Part shown: positions 26,036-32,851 of the stretch, one piece after another
Layout: every line of letters begins with the position of its first letter
Position numbering within the stretch: the first letter of the stretch is position 1
Assembly: GCA_023424015.1 (NCBI GenBank)
Contig: JAFAEM010000035.1
Span: 1 to 64,000, forward strand
DNA from: Bacteroidota bacterium
Lineage (GTDB): Bacteria; Bacteroidota; Bacteroidia; Chitinophagales; Chitinophagaceae
Reading direction: 5' to 3'
DNA: 64,000 nucleotides
Program-made: the position numbers and the translations under genes
Notes under the pieces: generated by a model
Told to the model about the DNA's origin: nothing
Seen by the model: only the letters and a program-made list of their open reading frames with translations
Databases searched by the model: none

Positions 26036-26878
26036 TTATTTTTTTGGCCAGCAGGATGGGTTGAGAATTGACGCGGAAATATTATGATGAATATCTTGAA
26101 TTGTTTCAGCTTCGTTTATGCTTTCCAGGTTCGTTACCAGCTGCTGTTCTGTTTCCACACCCATGATCACCCGGTCGATAAAGTCGCGGCTGAGTACATA
26201 TTTTAATAGAACCGCCGGCAATGAATCGCCGTAAGATTTTTGCGCTTCACCAAGGAGTGGTTTCACCTCATCGAAAAAAGGACTTAATGTTGTGGTGTCC
26301 GCGAAAAAAAGTCCCTGTAAAAAAGCTGATCGTGTGTGGATCTCACAGCCCACGTTTTTCAATTCGATCAATGACTGCCTGAAACGCTGGTCCAGATAGT
26401 TGTAAGGCACCTGCACCAGGTCAGGGATCATATCCAGTTTAAGCAGGGCATCCAGTTCGCCGGGATCATTCAGTGAATACCCGATCTTCTCTACCTTTCC
26501 CTGTTTTTTGAGGGATTCAAGTTCCTTCCATTGCGAGGTATCTTCCAAAAGACTGGCTGGCCGGTGCGCCAGGTAACCATACAATGTTGAAACCTGCAGG
26601 TGTGAAAGTGTTTGTTCCAGTTGCCGGCTTACCGATTGTGATGCCGTGGCGGGCATAAATTTCGAAACTACACTGAAACGTTCCATCCTGTTCCGGCCCA
26701 ACACTTCTTCCGCATTGCCATATGCCGACGCCGTATCGATAGTGAGAATACCAAATTCGTAAGCTTTGTCCAGTATCCTCGACACTTCAGCAGGCAGAGT
26801 CTGGCCTGTCTTGTTGGCAATACCATAGGTGGTGCCGAACTGAACAGTGCCCAAACCTATTTTTTCATGAAGCATCAT
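26036..26878 (-). CDS. Aldo/keto reductase family protein
   Basis: A 280-aa NADPH-dependent oxidoreductase with a TIM-barrel fold. IGLGTVQFGTTYGIAN starts at residue 7. Catalytic Asp and Tyr are visible in GILTIDTASAYGNAEEVLG (near 45-63), the Lys in VVSKFMP (near 75), and the His near LYGYLAHRPA (about 99-108). Similar proteins occur in nonulosonic acid and rare-sugar loci of Bacteroidota and spirochaetes, but the reaction is not defined. It overlaps PseC by 14 nt, so it is translated together with the pathway enzymes. Confidence 0.83.
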   Translation of the reverse strand: MMLHEKIGLGTVQFGTTYGIANKTGQTLPAEVSRILDKAYEFGILTIDTASAYGNAEEVLGRNRMERFSVVSKFMPATASQSVSRQLEQTLSHLQVSTLYGYLAHRPASLLEDTSQWKELESLKKQGKVEKIGYSLNDPGELDALLKLDMIPDLVQVPYNYLDQRFRQSLIELKNVGCEIHTRSAFLQGLFFADTTTLSPFFDEVKPLLGEAQKSYGDSLPAVLLKYVLSRDFIDRVIMGVETEQQLVTNLESINEAETIQDIHHNISASILNPSCWPKK

Positions 26879-28049
26879 AGAAAGCGTGAATGGAATCTAT
26901 GACGAAACGCTGCTCTTCATCGGTGAGAGTGGGGAACATAGGCAGGCTGATACAATATTTGTAATACTGCTCAGCTGCAGGCATGCTACCCTCCTTCCAT
27001 CCCAGTTGCCTGTAATAAGGCATCAGGTGACAGGGTATATAATGTATCTGTGCAAAGATTTTCTTCTCCCTTAAATAATTGTATAAACCCAGGCGGTTCT
27101 CCGCTTCTATGATATATAAATGGTAGGCGTGGCCTTCCACTACGCCGGATTGTCCCTTGATGAAGGATTTTCCACGAAAGGCGTTCTCATAAACAGCCGC
27201 AATTTCCCTGCGACGTTTCAGTCCTTCGTCGGCTCTTTTGAGCTGGCTGTTACCCAACGCTGCCTGGAAATCGGTGAGCCGGTAATTATAGCCCAGTGTT
27301 TGCATCTCCATATACCAGCCAGGATAGGTATCCGATGCGGTTCCTGCTGCAAATGCCGTATCGTTTGTGTAAATATTTGAATCGCGTGTGATACCATGCG
27401 TACGCAGGGTCATCAGTTTATCATAAAGCTTTTTGTCATTGGTAGTGATCATGCCACCCTCGCCTGATGCGATATGCTTGACAGGATGAAAGGAAAAGAT
27501 GGCCAGCTCGGCAAACTTCCCGTTGCCACACAACTGCTGAACACCTTTTGTATCGGTAAAATAACCACCCGGTGCATGGCAGGCATCTTCGATGATCCAG
27601 AGACCATATTCATCCGCGAGTTTGCGAAAGGCTTCGAGGTCGACCGCCCTTCCGGCAAAATCAACAGGGACTATCCCCGCATAGCTGCCTTTGGGTGAGG
27701 ATTGCAGTAGTTTTTCAACCTTGCCGATATCCAATAAATATGTTTCGGGATCAATATCGGAAAACACAACTTCACCACCGCAGTACCGTACGCAATTGGC
27801 AGAAGCAGCAAATGTAATAGGCGTGGTGATCACTTTTTGCCCGGGCTTTACATCCAGCGCCAGTGCGCAAAGATGTAATGCCGCTGTACCATTGGCAACG
27901 GCTACGGCATATTTACTGCCCACGTATTTCGCGAAAGCTTCTTCGAACTCCGCGATGCGGGGACCTTGTGTGAGATAATCTGATTGCAGCGTTTCAACAA
28001 CAATCCTGATGTCTTCTTCTGTTATATTTTGCCTGCCGTAGGGGATCAT
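26865..28049 (-). CDS. pseC: UDP-4-amino-4,6-dideoxy-N-acetyl-L-altrosamine transaminase
   Basis: A 394-aa PLP-dependent aminotransferase of the DegT/DnrJ/EryC1 family, the second step of pseudaminic acid synthesis. MIPYGRQNITEEDI at the N-terminus is characteristic of PseC. Other motifs are VAVANGTAALHL (near 54), VPVDFAGRAVDL (near 127), EDACHAPGGYF (near 154) and FSFHPVKHIASGEGGMI (near 190-206), with the PLP lysine K197 in HPVKH. Length is normal. It lies 21 nt downstream of PseB and overlaps the aldo/keto reductase by 14 nt. Confidence 0.92.
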   Translation of the reverse strand: MIPYGRQNITEEDIRIVVETLQSDYLTQGPRIAEFEEAFAKYVGSKYAVAVANGTAALHLCALALDVKPGQKVITTPITFAASANCVRYCGGEVVFSDIDPETYLLDIGKVEKLLQSSPKGSYAGIVPVDFAGRAVDLEAFRKLADEYGLWIIEDACHAPGGYFTDTKGVQQLCGNGKFAELAIFSFHPVKHIASGEGGMITTNDKKLYDKLMTLRTHGITRDSNIYTNDTAFAAGTASDTYPGWYMEMQTLGYNYRLTDFQAALGNSQLKRADEGLKRRREIAAVYENAFRGKSFIKGQSGVVEGHAYHLYIIEAENRLGLYNYLREKKIFAQIHYIPCHLMPYYRQLGWKEGSMPAAEQYYKYCISLPMFPTLTDEEQRFVIDSIHAFYDAS

Positions 28050-28070
28050 GTAATGTTGGTTTGGATTTTA

Positions 28071-29090
28071 TTAAACGGTAAACTCCGGGTCGACGTGTTG
28101 TTTGATCAGGCTGCGGATACTTTCCACGGTTTCCCATTCTGTATTGGTACCCGAGTCATAAGCAAATCCGTCGGCTACTTTTTTAGCTTTGAAATGATCA
28201 ATGAACTCATTTAGCTTCCAGGCAGGCGTCTGTGGCACGATCACATAATATTTACCGAGGTCATAAGTAAAAAAGGAGTCGGACGCAGTGATCATCTCTT
28301 CATGAATTTTTTCACCGGGCCTGATGCCAACGATCTTATGCTCACAATTGGGACCGATGGCTTTAGCCACGTCCATAATTTTATACGAAGGTATTTTTGG
28401 TACAAACAATTCGCCACCCCAGGCATGCTCCAGGGCATGCAACACCATATCTACCCCACCTTCAAGCGAAATATTGAAGCGGGTCATGTTCTCAACCGTA
28501 ATGGGCAACACACCTTCTTTTCTTTTGTTAATGAAAAAAGGTATCACCGACCCATTGGATCCCATTACATTCCCATATCGCACCACGGAAAATTTGATCG
28601 GGTTACTTCCCCTGATGTTGTTCGCCGCGATAAACAATTTGTCGGAAGTTAGCTTGGTCGCACCATACAGGTTGATCGGCGCGCAGGCCTTGTCGGTCGA
28701 TAGGGCTACCACACGCTGTACCCCCGTTTCCAAAGAAGCATGAATCACATTCTGCGCTCCATTGATATTTGTCTTGATACATTCATCAGGATTGTACTCG
28801 GCGATGGGTACATGTTTCATGGCCGCAGCATGAATCACATAGTCGATACCTTTGAAGGCTCGGATCAGTCGTGCTTCATCACGCACATCACCTATAAAAA
28901 ACCTGATCTGGGGGTACTTACTGGCGGGGTATTCCTGCGCCATCTGGAATTGCTTTTGTTCATCCCTGGAATAAATGACCAGTCTTTTTACGTTGGGCCA
29001 TTTTTCAAAAACTGTTTTTGTAAACGCCTTACCAAAAGAACCCGTTCCGCCTGTTATTAAGATCGATTTATTGTTTAGATCAAGAGACAT
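28071..29090 (-). CDS. pseB: UDP-N-acetylglucosamine 4,6-dehydratase (inverting)
   Basis: A 339-aa short-chain dehydrogenase/reductase of the PseB/FlaA1 type, the first committed step of pseudaminic acid synthesis. SILITGGTGSFGKAFT (residues 9-24) is the NAD(P)-binding loop. AAAMKHVPIAEYNPDECIKTNINGAQNVI (near 88-116) is highly typical of the family; the Lys of MKHVP is part of the catalytic set. LYGATKLTSDKLF (near 141-153) holds the Y-x3-K motif. It follows the repeat-free gap after RmlA by 63 nt, starting the Pse block in the direction of transcription. Confidence 0.93.
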   Translation of the reverse strand: MSLDLNNKSILITGGTGSFGKAFTKTVFEKWPNVKRLVIYSRDEQKQFQMAQEYPASKYPQIRFFIGDVRDEARLIRAFKGIDYVIHAAAMKHVPIAEYNPDECIKTNINGAQNVIHASLETGVQRVVALSTDKACAPINLYGATKLTSDKLFIAANNIRGSNPIKFSVVRYGNVMGSNGSVIPFFINKRKEGVLPITVENMTRFNISLEGGVDMVLHALEHAWGGELFVPKIPSYKIMDVAKAIGPNCEHKIVGIRPGEKIHEEMITASDSFFTYDLGKYYVIVPQTPAWKLNEFIDHFKAKKVADGFAYDSGTNTEWETVESIRSLIKQHVDPEFTV

Positions 29091-29153
29091 ATTTATTATT
29101 TTATATTAAGCTGTTTAATTGAATTCAATCTTTCGGTTTCCAAATTGCTACGC

Positions 29154-30014
29154 TCAGGTGATCAATTTCTTCAAGTAGATGCCATACCCGCTTTTATTCA
29201 GCGCATCTGCGAGTGCCAGTATCTGTGCTTTGTCAATAAACCCGTTGCGGTAGGCGATCTCTTCAATACACCCGATCTTGGTACCCTGTCTTTTTTCGAT
29301 CACCCTAACGAACTCGCTGGCATCGCTCAATGAATCGAAGGTACCGGTATCCAGCCAGGCTGTTCCGCGGTCGAGTACTGCAACTTTCAGTCTTCCCTGG
29401 CGCAGGTATTCTTTGTTGACATCGGTGATCTCATACTCGCCCCGGGCTGAAGGCTTCAGCTCTTTAGCTATTTTTACAACATCATTGTCGTAGAAGTAAA
29501 GGCCCGGCACGGCGTAATTTGATTTGGGTTTGGCAGGTTTCTCTTCAATGCTTATGGCTTTCATGTCGCCATCAAATTCCACTACGCCATATCGTTCGGG
29601 GTCGCTTACCTGGTAGGCAAACACATAGCCACCCTCGATCTGGCTGAGTGCTTTCAACTGGCGGCCGAGGCCAACGCCATGGAATATATTATCGCCGAGT
29701 ACAAGGGCTACTTTGTCGCTGCCAATAAAATCGGCCCCGATCACAAATGCCTGGGCAAGCCCGTTGGGTACTTCCTGTATGGCATATTCAAACCGGCAGC
29801 CTACATGCGAGCCATCACCGAGCAAGCGCCTGAAAGAGGCGTTGTCTTCCGGGGTGGTAATGATCAATACCTCCCTGATCCCCGCCATCATCAGTGTTGA
29901 CAGCGGATAATAGATCATTGGCTTGTCGTAAATCGGCATCAGCTGCTTACTAATTGCCTTGGTAATTGGATACAGCCGTGTGCCAGAGCCGCCGGCGAGG
30001 ATGATTCCTTTCAT
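29154..30014 (-). CDS. rmlA: Glucose-1-phosphate thymidylyltransferase
   Basis: A 286-aa nucleotidyltransferase making dTDP-glucose. MKGIILAGGSGTRLYPITKAISKQLMPIYDKPMIYYPLSTLM occupies the N-terminus, with the G-x-G-T-R-L pyrophosphorylase loop and the catalytic Lys in DKPM. LGDNIFHG (near 108) and TAWLDTGTFDSLSDASEF (near 219-236) are also diagnostic. Length is normal (285-295). RmlB is nearby (30637-31707) but no RmlC or RmlD is seen in this window. The product may therefore feed another dTDP-6-deoxy sugar, or rhamnose genes may lie elsewhere. Confidence 0.94.
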   Translation of the reverse strand: MKGIILAGGSGTRLYPITKAISKQLMPIYDKPMIYYPLSTLMMAGIREVLIITTPEDNASFRRLLGDGSHVGCRFEYAIQEVPNGLAQAFVIGADFIGSDKVALVLGDNIFHGVGLGRQLKALSQIEGGYVFAYQVSDPERYGVVEFDGDMKAISIEEKPAKPKSNYAVPGLYFYDNDVVKIAKELKPSARGEYEITDVNKEYLRQGRLKVAVLDRGTAWLDTGTFDSLSDASEFVRVIEKRQGTKIGCIEEIAYRNGFIDKAQILALADALNKSGYGIYLKKLIT

Positions 30015-30061
30015 AAGATTGTGAGGAAGGTTAAATGTGGTTGAATATAGTTGAAGATGGT
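30015..30061. repeat. Degenerate GGTTGAATATAGTTGAAG-type spacer
   Basis: The short gap consists of GGTTAAATGTGGTTGAATATAG followed by GTTGAAGATGGTTTAATG. This is the same vocabulary as 2921-3079 and 30491-30636. Confidence 0.5.
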
Positions 30062-30490
30062 TTAATGTAGCTGAAGAATCTGGGGACTAAATAAGAACAA
30101 CCAAAACAATCCCAATTTTCCAATTCTTTTTACCTGTGAAGCTTTCAGATTAGACAATTTAACTGACAATGATTGGATCTCCTGCCTGTATGTCTTTAGT
30201 TCGTCCTCATTCATATATCCAAGATCCGCCGCTACGATTAGATGATTGAATACCTCCATCAGGCTGCCATACGCCACTGTTGTAAAATGAGCCTGATCCT
30301 TCGCACTCGCCCTTGTAGAACCCTCTGCTATATTCGATCCTATCGAAAGAGCGGACCTCCTTATTTGCGACGTTAAACCATATTTTTCTTCATTTGGAAA
30401 AGATTGCGTCTGCTTATAAATCCTCACCGCCAACTTTCTCGCCATTTGCCAAACCTCCAACTTCTCGAATGAAAATTGATAAGCATCCAT
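30062..30490 (-). CDS. Four-helix-bundle protein (S23/IVP-like)
   Basis: A 142-aa protein of the four-helix-bundle family first found encoded in 23S rRNA intervening sequences. FEKLEVWQMARKLAVRIYK opens helix 1. The signature LTSQIRRSALSIGSNIAEGSTR spans about residues 39-60, and FTTVAYGSLMEVFNHLIVAADLG follows. Proteins of this type are common as single genes within Bacteroidota polysaccharide loci; their role is not established. Here it is bracketed on both sides by degenerate TTGAA/TTTAAT repeats, which suggests that the gene plus repeats is an inserted cassette between RmlB and RmlA. Confidence 0.82.
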   Translation of the reverse strand: MDAYQFSFEKLEVWQMARKLAVRIYKQTQSFPNEEKYGLTSQIRRSALSIGSNIAEGSTRASAKDQAHFTTVAYGSLMEVFNHLIVAADLGYMNEDELKTYRQEIQSLSVKLSNLKASQVKRIGKLGLFWLFLFSPQILQLH

Positions 30491-30636
30491 ATGCAGTAGC
30501 TTCTTTGTTGCTTAAAAATATTATTGAAGATTGTTGAATGTTGTTTAAAATGGTTTAATAGTTGGTCATCCTAAACAATCATTAAACAATCATTAAACAA
30601 TCTTCAACCACCATTCAACCACCATTCCACCACCAT
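30491..30636. repeat. AT-rich degenerate repeat: ATTAAACAATC / CACCATTCAAC units
   Basis: Contains CAATCATTAAACAATCATTAAACAATC near 30578-30604 and three CCACCATTC(A/C)A units near 30608-30640. Part of the same dispersed family as 2921-3079 and 30015-30061. No gene is seen in this stretch. Confidence 0.6.
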
Positions 30637-31707
30637 TCAACTCCGCTTCCCACCATACTGCTCTTCGTAGTAGCGCTGATAGGCTCCGCTCGTTACATGC
30701 TTTAGCCACTCTTCATTCTGCAAGTACCAGTCGATGGTTTGGGAAAGGCCCTCTTCGAAGGTTACTGAGGGTTTCCATCCGAGTTCCTTATTTATTTTGG
30801 ATGCGTCGATGGCATAGCGGCGGTCGTGGCCGGGACGGTCTTTTACATAGGTGATCAGTTGCTCGCTGGTGCCGGCAGGATTGCCAAGTTTCTCATCCAT
30901 CAGCCTGCAAAGAAGTTTCACCAGGTCGATATTTTTCCATTCATTAAATCCACCAATATTATAGGTATCGCCACGCCTGCCTTTGTGAAACACCAGGTCG
31001 ATGGCTGCCGCATGGTCTTTTACAAAAAGCCAGTCACGGGTGTAGAGCCCGTCACCATACACCGGCAGGGGCTTTTTGGTAATAATATTATTGATAAAAA
31101 GCGGGATCAGTTTTTCAGGAAAGTGATTCGGTCCATAGTTGTTGGAGCAGTTGCTCACCACCACAGGCAGGCCATAGGTATCGTGATAGGCCCGCACAAA
31201 ATGATCTGAGGCCGCCTTTGACGCGCTGTACGGCGAATGCGGATCGTACCTGGTCTCTTCTGTAAAAAATCCGCTTTCACCCAAAGCGCCAAATACTTCG
31301 TCGGTGGAAACGTGGTAGAAGAGATTAGGTTGAGATTGAGATTGAGGTTGGGACCAGCTTTTTTTTGCGGCGTTGAGAAGATTGACGGTACCGATCACAT
31401 TGGTATAAACGAAATCGAGTGGTGAAACGATCGACCGGTCGACATGCGACTCGGCAGCAAGATGAATCACGCCCTGGGGTTGATACTTCGCGAATATTTC
31501 TTCCAGGGCAGCGGTATCGAGAATATTTATCCTTTCAAACCTGTAATTGGCAGCGTTCTCAATATCACGCAGGTTCTCCAGATTGCCGGCATAGGTCAGC
31601 GCATCCAGATTCACGATCGTGTATTCCGGGTATTTGTTCACAAACAGGCGGACAACATGTGATCCGATAAAACCTGCGCCACCGGTGATGAGTATGTTTT
31701 TGGGCAT
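30637..31707 (-). CDS. rmlB: dTDP-glucose 4,6-dehydratase
   Basis: A 356-aa extended SDR enzyme converting dTDP-glucose to dTDP-4-keto-6-deoxyglucose. ILITGGAGFIGSHVVRLF starts at residue 5. HLAAESHVDRSI (near 81), VSTDEVFGALG (near 133) with the catalytic Thr-Asp-Glu, and YSASKAASDHFVRAYHDTYGL (near 158-178) with Y-x3-K are diagnostic. NCSNNYGPNHFPEKLIP follows. An unusual insert of alternating Gln, Ser and Pro at about residues 120-128 is encoded by the same hexanucleotide repeat that lies immediately upstream of the start codon. Such an insert is not standard for RmlB. Confidence 0.93.
   Translation of the reverse strand: MPKNILITGGAGFIGSHVVRLFVNKYPEYTIVNLDALTYAGNLENLRDIENAANYRFERINILDTAALEEIFAKYQPQGVIHLAAESHVDRSIVSPLDFVYTNVIGTVNLLNAAKKSWSQPQSQSQPNLFYHVSTDEVFGALGESGFFTEETRYDPHSPYSASKAASDHFVRAYHDTYGLPVVVSNCSNNYGPNHFPEKLIPLFINNIITKKPLPVYGDGLYTRDWLFVKDHAAAIDLVFHKGRRGDTYNIGGFNEWKNIDLVKLLCRLMDEKLGNPAGTSEQLITYVKDRPGHDRRYAIDASKINKELGWKPSVTFEEGLSQTIDWYLQNEEWLKHVTSGAYQRYYEEQYGGKRS
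31325..31351. repeat. In-frame hexanucleotide repeat inside rmlB
   Basis: GGTTGA/GATTGA units (about four) encode the Gln-Ser/Pro stretch of RmlB. The unit length is a multiple of three, so expansion or contraction would keep the reading frame. Confidence 0.75.
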
Positions 31708-31771
31708 TTAGGTTAAGGTTGAGGTTAAGGTTGAGGTTGAGGTTAAGGTTGAGGTTGAGGTTGAGGTTGAG
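31708..31771. repeat. Hexanucleotide GGTT(G/A)A tandem repeat abutting the rmlB start codon
   Basis: About ten units of GGTTGA or GGTTAA lie between the stop of the epimerase gene (31777) and the rmlB ATG (31705-31707). On the coding strand this is a run of (T/C)TCAACC/TTAACC units ending directly at the start codon, so the whole ribosome-binding region of rmlB is repeat. Confidence 0.9.
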
Positions 31772-31776
31772 TAAAG

Positions 31777-32736
31777 CTATAGACGATCGGGGTTGCTTTT
31801 GTACCAGTTAAATGTTGTCTTCAGGCCATCACTCACGGTCACAGCGGGGTGGTAACCCAGCAATTGTTTTGCTTTTGACACATCAGCCAGGCTATGTTTT
31901 ACATCACCGGCCCGCTCGGGTCCAAACTGCGGAGCAACAGTGCTGCCAGCCTCTGTTCTTAAAGCATCATATAATTGTACCAGGGAGGTCTGTTCACCAC
32001 ACGCAATATTATATACCTGGTTCACCGCATCCTTACTGGTGGTAAGCAAAGCGGCAATATTAGCCTGTACGGCATTGTCAACAAATGTAAAATCGCGGCT
32101 GTGGCTGCCGTCTCCATTTATAACAGGTGCTTTACTTTCAAGTATCGCTTTTACAAATAGCGGGATCACGGCAGCATAAGGCCCCTGCGGATTCTGTCGC
32201 GGTCCGAAAATATTGAAGTACCGCAGGCCAATAAATTCCATGCCGTATAGGCTGGCATACACACGGGCATAGAGTTCGTTTACAAACTTGGTGACCGCAT
32301 ACGGCGAAAGGGGATTACCGATCTTGTCCTCCACCTTTGGCAGCCCGGGATGGTCGCCATACGTGGATGAACTTGCCGCATACACCACGCGCCTGATACC
32401 TTTTTCTTTAGCCGCGGTAAAAATATTCAGCGTACCGGTAATATTAACTTCATTGGTAGTAAGAGGATCTTTGATCGAACGGGGTACAGATCCCAGTGCC
32501 GCCTGGTGCGTAATGGCGTCAATACCCTCGCAGGCTTCGAGGCAGGTCTCAAACGAACGGATATCTCCTTCGATAAATTCAAACTTTGGATTACTTAGAT
32601 AACCGCTGATATTTTCGCGCGATCCTGTCGCCAGGTTGTCAAGCACGCGTACAAAACTTATTCTTTCATCCGATAATAGTTTTTCAACCAAATTAGAACC
32701 GATAAACCCGGCGCCGCCGGTGACTAAAATTCGCAT
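31777..32736 (-). CDS. NAD-dependent epimerase, UDP-N-acetylglucosamine 4-epimerase (WbpP-like)
   Basis: A 319-aa extended SDR enzyme, probably interconverting UDP-GlcNAc and UDP-GalNAc (or the uronic acid forms). MRILVTGGAGFIGSNLVEKLL is the NAD-binding start. HQAALGSVPRSIKDPLTTNEVN (near 77-98) is close to WbpP/Gne and to the SVPRS signature. AASSSTYGDHPGLPKVED and SPYAVTKFVNELYA (near 143-156) supply the catalytic S and Y-x3-K. YFNIFGPRQNPQGPYAAVIP also fits WbpP. Length is slightly short (typical 320-345). It lies between the Wzc gene and the hexanucleotide repeat preceding rmlB. Confidence 0.85.
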   Translation of the reverse strand: MRILVTGGAGFIGSNLVEKLLSDERISFVRVLDNLATGSRENISGYLSNPKFEFIEGDIRSFETCLEACEGIDAITHQAALGSVPRSIKDPLTTNEVNITGTLNIFTAAKEKGIRRVVYAASSSTYGDHPGLPKVEDKIGNPLSPYAVTKFVNELYARVYASLYGMEFIGLRYFNIFGPRQNPQGPYAAVIPLFVKAILESKAPVINGDGSHSRDFTFVDNAVQANIAALLTTSKDAVNQVYNIACGEQTSLVQLYDALRTEAGSTVAPQFGPERAGDVKHSLADVSKAKQLLGYHPAVTVSDGLKTTFNWYKSNPDRL

Positions 32737-32851
32737 ATAAGCTTAGATAAATTTGAAGAAAAGATCGTGTCGTGATCTGGGATCCTATTCACGGACCCGA
32801 TCTTCTTAATATGAAATTTGCAAGATGTTTAGAGAGAGCCTTTGCTGACAG

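Noticed and set aside
29154..31707. dTDP-L-rhamnose pathway
   Set aside because: Only RmlA and RmlB are present; no RmlC or RmlD in the window, so rhamnose cannot be claimed.
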